DNA of 64,000 nt from Gemmatimonadota bacterium (GCA_028287305.1 JAQBPX010000023.1:36697-100696), one strand, 5' to 3'. Shown: positions 18,834 through 27,355, numbered from the stretch's first letter. Program-made: numbers and translations. The notes: a model not told the origin generated them from the letters alone.

Positions 18834-19372
18834 TCAACCTCTGGCACGACCTGCCCGTGGGCGGGCACCCGCCGGAGATCGTCACGGCGGTGATCGAGAT
18901 CCCGACCGGCAGCCGCAACAAGTACGAGCTGGACAAGGCGACGGGGCTGCTCAAGCTGGACCGCGTGCTCTATTCGGCCGTGCACTATCCCGGCGACTAC
19001 GGGTTCATCCCGCGCACGCTGCACGAGGACAACGATCCGCTGGACGTGCTGGTGCTGCTGAAGCAGGAGACCTTTCCGGGGTGCACGATCGACGTGCGCC
19101 CGATCGGCGTCCTGCGGATGCTCGACAAGGGCGAGCCGGACGACAAGATCCTGGCGGTACCGGTGCATGACCCGTACAGCCACGAGTTCTTCGACATCGC
19201 GGACATCCCGCAGCACATGCTGAAGGAGGTCGAGCACTTCTTCCACTCGTACAAGGACCTCGAGGGGAAGCGGGTGCAGATCACGGGGTGGGGGAAGTCG
19301 GAAGATGCGATGCAGGTGATTCGCGACTCGATGGCGCGGTACGACGCGACCTATGTCGCGGCGGGGCCGTGA
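18830..19372 (+). CDS. ppa: Inorganic pyrophosphatase
   Basis: Family I soluble pyrophosphatase, 180 residues, hydrolysing PPi to drive biosynthesis. It has EIPTGSRNKYELDK, YPGDYGFIPRTL and the metal-binding signature EDNDPLDVLVL. The GTG at 18830 overlaps the preceding stop by 4 nt and gives a normal-length enzyme. The longer frame upstream lies within the aldo/keto reductase gene. It is the last gene of the operon, followed by a heptamer array and an intrinsic terminator. Confidence 0.95.
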   Translation: MINLWHDLPVGGHPPEIVTAVIEIPTGSRNKYELDKATGLLKLDRVLYSAVHYPGDYGFIPRTLHEDNDPLDVLVLLKQETFPGCTIDVRPIGVLRMLDKGEPDDKILAVPVHDPYSHEFFDIADIPQHMLKEVEHFFHSYKDLEGKRVQITGWGKSEDAMQVIRDSMARYDATYVAAGP

Positions 19373-19375
19373 ACG

Positions 19376-19476
19376 GAGAGTACTAGAAACCAAGTACTCA
19401 GTACTGAGTACTAAGTACTGAGTACTGAGTACTGAGTACTAAGTACTGAGTACTAAGTACTGAGTACCAGGTACTG
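19376..19476. repeat. AGTACTG heptamer array (right copy)
   Basis: About 100 nt of AGTACTN 7-mers, with AGTACTG dominant and some AGTACTA, degenerating into CAGGTACTGGG at the right edge. It is in inverted orientation to the array at 16634-16690. It lies directly after the ppa stop. Confidence 0.9.
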
Positions 19477-19507
19477 GGCCCGACACGGTAAACGTGGCAA
19501 TAAAGAA

Positions 19508-19540
19508 GCTCATCTCTCCCTCGAGATGAGCCTTTTTTTT
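19508..19540 (+). terminator. Intrinsic terminator of the heme operon
   Basis: A perfect 9-bp stem GCTCATCTC/GAGATGAGC (19508-19516 with 19523-19531), a 6-nt loop and a run of eight T (19533-19540). It should end transcription coming from ccmA to ppa. Confidence 0.92.
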
Positions 19541-19635
19541 GTGGCTCACGTGGCCAGTGTCGTCGCGCCACCGGCGCGACCCGTGAAACCCGTGGCTCAA
19601 GGCAGTTGGCTGTTTGGTAGTTCCAGTGTGCCGGC
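19541..19635. repeat. Partial hairpin (BA-type) repeat, copy 4
   Basis: The right half matches the composite elements at 50309, 54570 and 56898: GTGAAACCCGTGGCTCAAGG, then an arm ending near GTGTGCC. The core is shortened to one GTCGCGCC/GGCGCGAC hairpin, and the left arm has diverged and abuts the terminator. The remaining 60 nt to the next gene hold nothing I recognise. Confidence 0.75.
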
Positions 19636-19694
19636 GCTATTGACAAAGGGGCCTCTACAAACCACTTTGCGAAACAAAGCAAAACGAGGCCCGC

Positions 19695-20114
19695 ATGTCC
19701 CAGCTCGTCGAATACCTCTACCCGGTCCCCGACTTCCGCCGCACCCCCGGCACCCTCCTTCGCTGGTGGGAACGGCGGCGCCTCATGTACAACCTCGTCG
19801 TCGGCGGCGTCGGCATCGTCACGCTCGTCGCCTTCGAGCTCGCCTCACTCGCCTTCGGCCACGGCCTCGACGCCGACGTCCTCATGCCGGTGGTCGCCTA
19901 CGGCGTGATCGCCAACCTCTGCTACACCTGGGGATGGCTCCTCGAGGTCGGTGCCCAAAAACTCTGGGGACGCGACTGCCCGTGGATCGGGCCCGCCCTC
20001 TGGCGCCAGGGACTCGCCTTCTCCGTGGGCCTCACGCTCCTCCCCCTGCTTGCCGTCTCGGTCGCCGCGGTGGCCTCCGTGAGCATCTCCATCTTCCACT
20101 GGCTCACCCGATGA
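19695..20114 (+). CDS. Hypothetical membrane protein
   Basis: 139 residues with about four hydrophobic helices (near 31-52, 63-80, 106-130). The start is preceded by a weak purine run. No family is recognised with confidence. It looks like small uncharacterised four-helix integral membrane proteins. It overlaps the next gene by 4 nt (ATGA), so the two probably act together or are at least coexpressed. Confidence 0.75.
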   Translation: MSQLVEYLYPVPDFRRTPGTLLRWWERRRLMYNLVVGGVGIVTLVAFELASLAFGHGLDADVLMPVVAYGVIANLCYTWGWLLEVGAQKLWGRDCPWIGPALWRQGLAFSVGLTLLPLLAVSVAAVASVSISIFHWLTR

Positions 20115-20503
20115 CCCCTCGCGCCAACCCAGCCCTCGTGATCGCCGCCGCCATCGTGGGAGGCGCCGCCATCGCGGTCATCGATGCCCGCGCCGAGGAA
20201 GTGCAGTGGGCCGTGGGCCTGCTCCTGGTCCTCACCGCGGCATGCTCGGCGCTCGCGCCCAGGCAGTGGTGGATGATCGCCCTCTTCGCCGGTGCCTGCG
20301 TCCCCATCGCCGGCGTGGTGGAGAAGATCCTCGGCATCCCCACGCTCTATCCCGTGAACCCGCCCTGGGCGACGCTGCTCGCGTTCATCCCGGCAACCAT
20401 CGGCGCGCTGATCGGCGGCGCGATCGGGGGACGATTCAGCGCAGCGCCTTCGGGATCCACTTCGACATCCCCTTCGGCGGGCGCACCGACACCTCGGCCA
20501 TGA
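20111..20503 (+). CDS. Hypothetical membrane protein
   Basis: 130 residues with about four hydrophobic segments (ALVIAAAIVGGAAIAVI, VGLLLVLTAACSAL, WWMIALFAGACVPIAG, LLAFIPATIGALIGGAIGG) and a Ser/Pro/Thr-rich tail. The last 68 nt overlap the 3' end of the gene on the other strand, so the tail may be free to vary. No function can be given. Coupled to the preceding membrane-protein gene. Confidence 0.72.
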   Translation: MTPRANPALVIAAAIVGGAAIAVIDARAEEVQWAVGLLLVLTAACSALAPRQWWMIALFAGACVPIAGVVEKILGIPTLYPVNPPWATLLAFIPATIGALIGGAIGGRFSAAPSGSTSTSPSAGAPTPRP

Positions 20504-21047
20504 CCGCCGAGCCGCTCAGGTGAATCACCGGCGCACTGCGAAGGTCCTCATCCTGCCAGTAGGGGGTCTCGCTCACGGTGGCCATGAAGGCGGAGACGGC
20601 GTTCACCACATGGAGGCCGGGCGGCACGATGATCCGCACGGAGGCCATCACCGCCGTCAGGTGAATCTCCGTCACGCCCGATCCTATCAGCGCTTCCGTG
20701 AAGTCGAGCGTCGTCTCGCTCATGATCGCCAGGAGCTCGATGCGCCGCGCCGGCACCCACGGTCCGCGGCGCTTCGTGTCGCCCATGACGTTCACCAGGC
20801 GATCGAGGTCCTGCACCACCGGGCCCGACAGCATGCCGCCTACCCTCACGGGTTGCGCAGACCGCTCCAGGTCCGCGACCAGCGAGTGGAGCTCGCCCTC
20901 GTCGCGTGCCTGGTAGGCGCGCTCGATTCGCGCCTCCAGGTCATCCACGGTCAGCGCGTCCTGCGCGAAGTGGAACGACAGCCGCTCGATCACCTGCTGT
21001 CGCAGGGCGTCGAGTGCCACCGGCGGCGAGCCCGCGCCCTCGCTCAC
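20436..21047 (-). CDS. DUF1707 / LiaF-like protein
   Basis: 203 residues, soluble. The N-terminal part (about 10-65: LRQQVIERLSFHFAQDALTV, DDLEARIERAYQA) is the DUF1707/SHOCT-like region. The C-terminal half (about 85-200) has the repeated beta-strand pattern of the LiaF/toast-rack envelope-stress domain (EIHLTAVMASVRIIVPPG). Family members sense or answer cell-envelope stress. There is no membrane helix here, so it may be an adaptor. GTG start 4 nt after the aquaporin stop. Confidence 0.78.
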   Translation of the reverse strand: MSEGAGSPPVALDALRQQVIERLSFHFAQDALTVDDLEARIERAYQARDEGELHSLVADLERSAQPVRVGGMLSGPVVQDLDRLVNVMGDTKRRGPWVPARRIELLAIMSETTLDFTEALIGSGVTEIHLTAVMASVRIIVPPGLHVVNAVSAFMATVSETPYWQDEDLRSAPVIHLSGSAVMAEVSVRPPKGMSKWIPKALR

Positions 21048-21051
21048 TCGG

Positions 21052-21762
21052 TCAGGCCTGCGGACGCACCGCGCCGTGATCCACCGGTTCCACCGCGTGG
21101 CGCAGGAAGAGGCGATCGTACAGCTGCGCCGCCACCAGCGCGCCGATGATCGGCCCGATCCAGTAGACCGCCTGCCCCTCGAAGATCCCGCTCGCCACCG
21201 CCGGCCCGAACGAGCGCGCGGGGTTCATGGACCCACCCGTGAGTGGCCCGATCGCGAGGATGTCCGCGGCGACCGTGAGGCCGATCGCGAGGCCGCCGAC
21301 CTTCGGCGCCTGCGGATCCACCGCCGTCCCGAAGATCACGAACACCAGGAAGAAGGTCGCGATAGCCTCGAGCACCACCGCCTGCGCGAAGGTGATGTCG
21401 AGCGACACCGACTGCCCGCCCAGCCGCGTGGCCATCGCCGCGCCGGCCGGGAACAGCGACTTGAGCGCGTAGGCGGCGATGATCGCCGCAAAGATCTGCG
21501 CGATGATGTAGACGCCCGCCATCATCGGCTCGATGCGCCGCACGGAGAGGAATCCGAGCGTGACCGCGGGATTGAAGTGCCCCGAGATGCGCATCGTCGC
21601 CGTGACGAGCAGCGCCAGGATCAACCCGTGCGCCAGCGCGACGTTCAGCAGCCCGCTGGGCGAATGGGTGATCTCCGCCGTGATGATCGCCGCGCCGCCG
21701 ATGAACACCAGCGCGAAGGTGCCGACGAACTCGGCGACGAAGTGGCGTACGGAATCTTTCAT
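21052..21762 (-). CDS. Aquaporin / MIP-family channel
   Basis: 236-residue channel with six helices and the two NPA boxes GHFNPAVTLG and GGSMNPARSFGPA. The aromatic/arginine filter residue Arg follows the second NPA. This is the water-channel (AqpZ-like) rather than glycerol type by length and loop E, but selectivity is not certain. The ATG at 21762 is preceded by AACTAC and lies at the family's normal N-terminus (VAEFVGTFALVFIGG). Minus-strand neighbours are the ketosynthase and LiaF-like genes. Confidence 0.93.
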   Translation of the reverse strand: MKDSVRHFVAEFVGTFALVFIGGAAIITAEITHSPSGLLNVALAHGLILALLVTATMRISGHFNPAVTLGFLSVRRIEPMMAGVYIIAQIFAAIIAAYALKSLFPAGAAMATRLGGQSVSLDITFAQAVVLEAIATFFLVFVIFGTAVDPQAPKVGGLAIGLTVAADILAIGPLTGGSMNPARSFGPAVASGIFEGQAVYWIGPIIGALVAAQLYDRLFLRHAVEPVDHGAVRPQA

Positions 21763-21830
21763 GTAGTTGCGCCTCGAGGGTGGGAACTCGCGTGAGAGTA
21801 TAACCCGCCTCGAGGGACTGCACCACTCAA

Positions 21831-23069
21831 TCAGGCACGCCTGAGCACCACCGCCGCATTGATGCCGCCAAAGCCGAACGAGTTCGACAGCACATGCTCC
21901 ACATGCGCCTCGCGCCCAGTCCCCGGGATGTAATCCAGGTCGCATCCCTCGCCCGGATCCTCCAGGTTGAGCGTGGGCGGCAGCCAGTTCTCCTGCAGCG
22001 CCAGCGCGCTGATCGCGATCTCGAACGCGCCGCTCGCGCCCAGCGCATGGCCGTAATACGCCTTCGTGCTGCTCACCTGCAGCGCGCTCGCGTGATCCCC
22101 GAACAGCTGCCGGATTGCCAGCGTCTCGGTAGGATCGTTCAGCGGCGTCGAGCTGCCGTGCGCGTTCACGTAGCCGATCTCGCCGGCGTCCACGTGCGCG
22201 TCCTCGAGCGCCGCGCGCATCGACCGCGCCGCCTGCGTGCCATCGGGACGCGGCGCCGTCATGTGGTGCGCGTCGTTCGAGTTGCCGTAGCCCAGCATCT
22301 CCGCATAGATGTGCGCGCCGCGCGACACCGCGCGCTCCCACTCCTCCAGCACGATCACCGCGCCGCCCTCGCCCATCACGAAGCCGTCGCGCGCCCGGTC
22401 GAACGGCCGGCTCGCGTGCTCCGGATCGCCGTTGCGCGTGCTCATCGCGCGAATCACCGCGAATGCGCCGAAGCACAATGGCGCGAGCGGCGCCTCGCTG
22501 GCGCCCGACAGCATGACGTCGGCGTATCCGTCGCGAATCGCGCGAAAGCCCTCGCCCACCGCCATGGTGCCGCTCGCGCAACTCATCGCATTGGTGCTGT
22601 TGGGGCCACTCACCCCCATCTCGATCGCCACGTTGCAGCTGGCCGCGCCGCCGAACACGGTGAGCGCGAGCATCGGGTCCACGGCCTTCAACCCGCCCAC
22701 CAGGTAGTTGCCCACCTGCTCCTCGGCGTAACCGATGCCGCCGAGCGCGGAGCCCATGGTGCAGCCGATCCGCTCGCGATTCTCCCTCGACAGGTCGATG
22801 CCTGCGTCCTCGATCGCGAGCTTCGCGCTCACCACCGCGAAATGTCCGAATCGGTCGAGCCGCTTCGCGCGCTTCGCCTCCAGGTGGTCGCCCGGCACGA
22901 AGTCATGCACCTCGGCCGCCAGGTGGCTGCGAAATGGCGATGGATCGAAGCGCGTCGCCACGCGCGCACTCGACTTCTCCGCCCGGATCCCCGCCCACAA
23001 CCCCTCACGCCCTATGCCGATTGGCGTGACCACCCCGATCCCCGTAATTGCCACCCTGCGACGTGCCAT
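21831..23069 (-). CDS. Beta-ketoacyl synthase (FabF-type ketosynthase)
   Basis: 412 residues, thiolase fold. The catalytic triad is Cys164 (AMSCASGT), His304 (VNAHGSSTPLND) and His341, with Lys336 in KAYYGHALGA where housekeeping FabF usually has KSMTGHLLGA. It condenses acyl chains with malonyl-ACP. No ACP, FabG or FabD lies nearby. The neighbours (SRPBCC, methyltransferase, flavin enzymes) suggest a specialised product rather than the main fatty acid cycle. It starts 7 nt after the SRPBCC gene. Confidence 0.9.
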   Translation of the reverse strand: MARRRVAITGIGVVTPIGIGREGLWAGIRAEKSSARVATRFDPSPFRSHLAAEVHDFVPGDHLEAKRAKRLDRFGHFAVVSAKLAIEDAGIDLSRENRERIGCTMGSALGGIGYAEEQVGNYLVGGLKAVDPMLALTVFGGAASCNVAIEMGVSGPNSTNAMSCASGTMAVGEGFRAIRDGYADVMLSGASEAPLAPLCFGAFAVIRAMSTRNGDPEHASRPFDRARDGFVMGEGGAVIVLEEWERAVSRGAHIYAEMLGYGNSNDAHHMTAPRPDGTQAARSMRAALEDAHVDAGEIGYVNAHGSSTPLNDPTETLAIRQLFGDHASALQVSSTKAYYGHALGASGAFEIAISALALQENWLPPTLNLEDPGEGCDLDYIPGTGREAHVEHVLSNSFGFGGINAAVVLRRA

Positions 23070-23076
23070 GATGCTC

Positions 23077-23613
23077 CTATTGAGACTCCGCCACCCTCGC
23101 CAACCCCGCCAGCGTGCGGCTCGCGATGCCGTGCACGAACACCGGCCCGATCACCGCGGTCGCCGCGAATGGCCCGATCAGCGGGACGCGCGGTCCGTCC
23201 CACACGTGCACGATGCGAACCGAAGTCCCCGCGACGGTGGGAGAAAACTCCCACACCACGTCCATCCCCTTCGTCACGCCGCCGATGTGCCGGAAGCGAA
23301 TCTCCGGCGACGCATCCTTCGGGTGCCGCACTTCCATCTCCGAGAGCCACCACGTGGGCCAGTCAACCGCGCCGAACGGGCGGTTGGCTGCCATCTCCAC
23401 GATCCCGCCGCCATCCGGGGCGCGCTCGCGATAGAGCACGAACCGATAGTGCGGCAGGTGCGTGGGCCACTGTTCTACCAGCCGTGCCAGCTCGAAGATC
23501 CGTTCGAGTGGTGCGCGCACGAGCTGCTCGTCCACCGTGGTCATGCGCCGGTTGCCGGGCATGGGACCCAGTGCGTACGGCGCGCTGCGCGTCGGAATCT
23601 GCGACACCCTCAT
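23077..23613 (-). CDS. SRPBCC / polyketide cyclase-like protein
   Basis: 178 residues of START/SRPBCC fold, with the usual VRAPLERIFELARLVEQWP N-terminal strand and helix and a C-terminal long helix. Family members bind hydrophobic ligands, and some are polyketide cyclases or aromatases. Position between a methyltransferase and a ketosynthase gene makes a cyclase role plausible but unproven. The ATG overlaps the methyltransferase stop by 4 nt. A Met23 start is also possible. Confidence 0.8.
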   Translation of the reverse strand: MRVSQIPTRSAPYALGPMPGNRRMTTVDEQLVRAPLERIFELARLVEQWPTHLPHYRFVLYRERAPDGGGIVEMAANRPFGAVDWPTWWLSEMEVRHPKDASPEIRFRHIGGVTKGMDVVWEFSPTVAGTSVRIVHVWDGPRVPLIGPFAATAVIGPVFVHGIASRTLAGLARVAESQ

Positions 23614-24326
23614 CTCGGCTCCTCCTCCTGCTCCGGCGGTGACCAGCTCGCCGTCACGCGCCATCCCAGTCGAGTCGCTACGCGCGGCGTCGCGCCCGTC
23701 GCGCGCTGCACCAGTGCGCCCAGCTCGCCGGGCGTGAATCCGCGCAGGATCGACGTGATTCCATCGTGGCGCGTGACGCGGTGAAACGCCAGCAGGAATG
23801 TCGCTGGCCAGAAGCCCGCGACCGCCACCCAGCTGCGCCTGAGGTCGCTGACGATCGCCCGCACCCGCGCCACCCGGTGCATCTCCGCCAGCAGCTGCCC
23901 GAGCTCCGGCTCCTCGAAGTGATGGAGCACCTGCGAGCACGTCACCACGTCCACGCTCCCGCTCGCAAAGGGCAGGCGCAGCGCATCACCGCGCACGCTC
24001 TCCGCCATTCGTGAACGCCCGGCGCGCAGCAGCGGTTCCGATCCATCCAGCCCGATCACGCGCAGCTGCACGCCGCGCCCCGCAGCCAGCTGCGCCGCAC
24101 GCTCAGGAATGTCGCCGAGCCCGGTGCCGATGTCGAGCATGGTCGCCGAGGGCCCGAGCTGCGGGAGCACGCGCTCCAGCTCCACCATCACCGCGCGCGC
24201 GCCGCCGAACACGGTGTTGGACCGCATGACGTCGCGCATCGAGGCGAGTCGAACGTCATCCGGTACCGACGCGTCATCCAGGTGCTCGAATCCGCGACGT
24301 CGCGCGGGCACCATCCATGACCTCAT
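23610..24326 (-). CDS. SAM-dependent methyltransferase
   Basis: Class I methyltransferase, 238 residues. Motif I is MLDIGTGLGDIP, motif II has an acidic residue in VIGLDGSEPLL, and VVTCSQVLHHFEEPEL is the post-II motif. The C-terminal sequence HDGITSILRGFTPGELG resembles methyltransferases often found beside polyketide synthase and FAD-oxidoreductase genes. Substrate unknown. It follows the flavin reductase gene by 21 nt and overlaps the SRPBCC gene. Confidence 0.88.
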   Translation of the reverse strand: MRSWMVPARRRGFEHLDDASVPDDVRLASMRDVMRSNTVFGGARAVMVELERVLPQLGPSATMLDIGTGLGDIPERAAQLAAGRGVQLRVIGLDGSEPLLRAGRSRMAESVRGDALRLPFASGSVDVVTCSQVLHHFEEPELGQLLAEMHRVARVRAIVSDLRRSWVAVAGFWPATFLLAFHRVTRHDGITSILRGFTPGELGALVQRATGATPRVATRLGWRVTASWSPPEQEEEPR

Positions 24327-24347
24327 GCGAGGCGAACGCAGCGCATG

Positions 24348-24827
24348 CTAGCGCTCGAGCTGCGCGTAGCCGCCGCGATAGTACAGCAGCGGCTTGCCCT
24401 CGTTCGGGCGCGCGCGCTCCACCTCGGCCACGATCAGCGTGTGGTCGCCCGTCTCCTGCCGGCTTACCACGCGACACTCCAGGTGCGCGAGCGCGTCCAG
24501 CAGCAGCGCGACGCCACTCTCCGCGCGCGCAAAGCCGATCCCCTCGAAGCGGTCGCTGTCCTGCTCCGCGAAGCGGCGCGACAGCGCCTCCTGCGCACTG
24601 TCCAGGATGTTGATGCCGATCCGCTCCGCAGTCATGAGCACGCCGTGCATCGAGGCGTCGTGCCCGATGCAGGTCATCACGAGCGGGGGCGCCAGGCTCA
24701 CCGACGAGAACGCGCTCACGGTCATCCCGTGGTCGCGTCCCTCCTCGTCGCGCGCGGTGACCACCGTGACGCCAGTGGCGAAGCGGCCCAGCACACTTCG
24801 GAAGATGGACTCATCCACTGCACTCAT
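24348..24827 (-). CDS. Flavin reductase-like protein
   Basis: 159-residue flavin-binding split-barrel protein (HpaC/RutF-like). It has FATGVTVVTA, GMTVSAFSSVSLAPPLV and GDHTLIVAEVERA, the standard FMN/FAD contact regions. It reduces free flavin with NAD(P)H for a partner oxygenase, and the FAD-dependent oxidoreductase on the far side of the repeat at 24838 is a possible user. First gene after that repeat. Confidence 0.88.
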   Translation of the reverse strand: MSAVDESIFRSVLGRFATGVTVVTARDEEGRDHGMTVSAFSSVSLAPPLVMTCIGHDASMHGVLMTAERIGINILDSAQEALSRRFAEQDSDRFEGIGFARAESGVALLLDALAHLECRVVSRQETGDHTLIVAEVERARPNEGKPLLYYRGGYAQLER

Positions 24828-24837
24828 GAACTACGCG

Positions 24838-25052
24838 GGCCTCTGTAACAGAGTGGCTTCTGGCTTCAGGCGCGGGCTGCGGTCGTCGGGCTGCGGTAAT
24901 GACGGCTACTGGCTTCAGTAACTGATGGCGTCTGGCACTTCCCGAAGCCGCTCTTACCGAAGCCTTGGCCCGACGCCGCTCTTACAGTAGCCCGACGACA
25001 GTGGCCCCAGCCAGAAGCCCGAAGCCACGCAGTTACCGAAGCCCGGGCCGTA
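24838..25052. repeat. GGCTTCA palindromic element, copy 1
   Basis: About 215-nt imperfect inverted repeat. The left arm begins TAACAGAGTGGCTTCTGGCT and the right arm ends CGCAGTTACCGAAGCCC. The right end supplies the stop codon (TAA, 25033-25035) and last residues of the FAD oxidoreductase gene. It fills the whole gap between two minus-strand genes. Confidence 0.88.
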
Positions 25053-26298
25053 GAAACAGCGTCGAGAGGAACTTCGCGTTCAGCACCTCCGAAGCCGGCA
25101 CAAAATCGCCAGTGACGCCGATGAGAAGGTCAGCCATGTCGCGTCTCCGCGAAAGGGTCGTGGCCGCGCGATTCATCACCGCCGGAATCGCCACGGCGGC
25201 TCCGATGAGGCGTTCCACCCACCACTTCCCGCCGAACTCGCGACGCCGGGCCGCGTCATACGCGGCAAGCGCCCGTTGCGCCGAGCGAGAATCACTGGCG
25301 CCGAGAAACGAAAGGCCAGCCGCCCCCGCCATCTCCCCGCCGCGCAGCGCGCAGTAGACTCCCTCGCCGGTGAACGGGTCGAAGAAGTCCGCGGCATCGC
25401 CCACGAGCAGCGCGCCCGGCGCCCACGCGCGCTTCGCGCTCACGGCGAACGGCCCCACCGCGCGCATGGGCTCCGTGAGCGTGGCACCCGCGAACCGCGC
25501 CGCGAGATGCGGATGCGCCGCGATCCACGACCGGAACACGCCCTCCGCCCCGCCGCCGAAGCGCCCGGATGACCAGCGCTTCACCGCGCTCGCCGGCAGC
25601 ACGAGCGACGCATTCGTGCAGCCGCCCACGTCCGCGATTCCCACGAACCCGTCGCGCTCCACGTGCATCTCGCACCAGTCGCTCACGTCGCGCACGCCCT
25701 GCCAGTGCGAGACGAACGCGATGCGTCGCGGCCACGCGAGACGCCCCGCGAGGCCGAGGTCGCTCGAGACCACCGACCGCAACCCGTCGGCGCCGATCAC
25801 GAGGCGCGCATGAATCTCCGAGGCCCGGCCATGCTCGTCCGTGACGCGCACGCCGGTCGCCGCGCCCGCATCATCGCGCAGCACCGAGCGCACGCGCATC
25901 CCCTCGCGCACCTCGGCGCCCGCGTGCGCGGCGCGCGCGAGCAGCAGCGGGTCGAGCGATTCGCGCCTGATCGCGATCCCGCGATCGCGAGAGCCGGCAA
26001 ACCGACCCGCCCCGAGAAAGTCCCCGCGGATCTCGGCCCCTCCCGGCGCGCGCACGAGCATGCCGGCGATCGGGCGAGCCTCGGCGTCGACGTCCTGCAG
26101 CACGCCCATCTTCGCGAGGATGCGCGCCGCCTGGGGACTCACGCACTCGGCGCACGGCTTCGAGCGGGGGAAGCGCGCGCGGTCGAGCACCAGCACCCGC
26201 GCGCCCGCCTGCGCCAGCGCGAACGCGGTCGAGGATCCGGCGGGTCCGCCGCCGACCACCACCGCATCGAGCACGGGTCGCGCGAGGCGCCCGGTCAC
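25033..26298 (-). CDS. FAD-dependent oxidoreductase (geranylgeranyl reductase family)
   Basis: 421 residues. FAD-binding motif DAVVVGGGPAGSSTAFALA at the N-terminus, the family-specific KPCAECVSPQAARIL, and LLVGDAADFFDPFTGEGVYC near 285, which contacts FAD. The family reduces or oxidises isoprenoid and polyketide-like lipids. The last residues (PGLR) and the stop codon lie in a palindromic repeat. The GTG start overlaps the DUF92 stop by 4 nt. Confidence 0.9.
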   Translation of the reverse strand: MTGRLARPVLDAVVVGGGPAGSSTAFALAQAGARVLVLDRARFPRSKPCAECVSPQAARILAKMGVLQDVDAEARPIAGMLVRAPGGAEIRGDFLGAGRFAGSRDRGIAIRRESLDPLLLARAAHAGAEVREGMRVRSVLRDDAGAATGVRVTDEHGRASEIHARLVIGADGLRSVVSSDLGLAGRLAWPRRIAFVSHWQGVRDVSDWCEMHVERDGFVGIADVGGCTNASLVLPASAVKRWSSGRFGGGAEGVFRSWIAAHPHLAARFAGATLTEPMRAVGPFAVSAKRAWAPGALLVGDAADFFDPFTGEGVYCALRGGEMAGAAGLSFLGASDSRSAQRALAAYDAARRREFGGKWWVERLIGAAVAIPAVMNRAATTLSRRRDMADLLIGVTGDFVPASEVLNAKFLSTLFLRPGLR

Positions 26299-27095
26299 GC
26301 GAGGATCGCCGCCGATATCACGCCGCCCGCGAGCGTCGCCAGCAGGTTCACGATGTCGTTGTCCATGCGCGCCACGCCTCCGGTCACTCGCGTGCGCACG
26401 CCGCAGGAATGCGTCACGCGCTCCGTAGGCTCAGAGCACGCATCGCACCAGCGGCGCTCCTGCACGAATGCGCCGATGAGCGTATCGGCCGCGCAGCCGC
26501 TGAGGCCGCCGATGAACGCCATCGTCGCGAGCTCGCGCCCGAACCCCAGTGCAAGGGCCACGAGCGCCACCAGCGCGGCGCCGAGCAACGCCCCGCCGAT
26601 GCCGAATGCGGACACTGCACCCGACGTCCCGGCGGGCACGCGCGTGAGCTCCCGGATCCCCAGCGGGGTGCCGCCGAGTGCGACGCCGAGCTCGGTCGCC
26701 CAGCTGTCGGAGCTCGACGCGGCCAGGCTGCCGAGCGCGAAGGCGAGCAGCAGCGCGTGGTATTCCCCCCCGGTCATGGCTGCTGCGGCACAGCCGATCG
26801 CGAACACGCCCCCGTTCGCCAGTACCTGCATCGCGTCGCGCTCGCCCCCCTTGCTCACCACTCGTCCCGTGGCGGCGTCCTTGTCGCTCGCGCGCCAGCG
26901 CGACACCAGCGTGGCGCTGGCGAAGTACGCCACGAGCAGCGCGGCAGCGTTCCACCCGGCCGACACCGCTGCGCCGCCGACGACGGTGGCCGCCAGCGCA
27001 CCCGACGTGCTGAGCGCGCGCACTCGCCTGGCCACCAGCGCGATCACCGCGGCGGCCAGCGACCCTGCGGCGATCCGTTCGAGCGGTGAGATGAT
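26295..27095 (-). CDS. DUF92 family membrane protein, start codon unclear
   Basis: Membrane protein of the DUF92 family (the family that includes plant phytyl/farnesyl-phosphate kinases VTE5/VTE6-like and archaeal relatives), about 266 residues with six or more helices. Typical are the SALSTSGALAATVVG-like N-terminal region, SDSWATELG and GGLSGCAADTLIGAF. The expected N-terminus has no ATG, GTG or TTG. Only ATC codons (27095, 27092) follow the upstream stop and a GGGTAGG sequence. The first standard start is a GTG at 27047, which would cut helix 1. A rare ATC start or a sequence error is possible. Confidence 0.75.
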   Translation of the reverse strand: MISPLERIAAGSLAAAVIALVARRVRALSTSGALAATVVGGAAVSAGWNAAALLVAYFASATLVSRWRASDKDAATGRVVSKGGERDAMQVLANGGVFAIGCAAAAMTGGEYHALLLAFALGSLAASSSDSWATELGVALGGTPLGIRELTRVPAGTSGAVSAFGIGGALLGAALVALVALALGFGRELATMAFIGGLSGCAADTLIGAFVQERRWCDACSEPTERVTHSCGVRTRVTGGVARMDNDIVNLLATLAGGVISAAILA

Positions 27096-27097
27096 GC

Positions 27098-27355
27098 CTA
27101 CCCGTGCGTGTCGAACAGCTGCGCCACCCTGCTCCGGAGCGCCGCGGGCGCGAACTGGACCTCGTGGTTCGCGTGCCGCCGCATCATCGCCTCGAAGCGC
27201 CGCTCGTGGCCGAGCGTGCCGGCGCAATCCGGGCAGGCGGCGGCATGCGCGGCGAGCGCGACTGCCTCGCGTGGCGCGACCCGCCCCGCGGCGAGCGCCG
27301 ACACTCGGTCGTGAAACGAGGCGCAGGGAGTGAGGGAGGGGCGCAGCAGGGGCAT
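27098..27355 (-). CDS. Small zinc-finger (anti-sigma-like) protein
   Basis: 85 residues with the His-x3-Cys-x2-Cys pattern HAAACPDC of zf-HC2 anti-sigma factor domains. There is no membrane helix. No sigma factor gene is adjacent, so an anti-sigma role is not supported by context. Its stop lies 2 nt before the DUF92 reading frame. First gene of the minus-strand run. Confidence 0.72.
   Translation of the reverse strand: MPLLRPSLTPCASFHDRVSALAAGRVAPREAVALAAHAAACPDCAGTLGHERRFEAMMRRHANHEVQFAPAALRSRVAQLFDTHG

Noticed and set aside
19373..19694. tRNA or small RNA gene in the long gap
   Set aside because: The gap is explained by the array, terminator and partial hairpin; no cloverleaf was found here or elsewhere.
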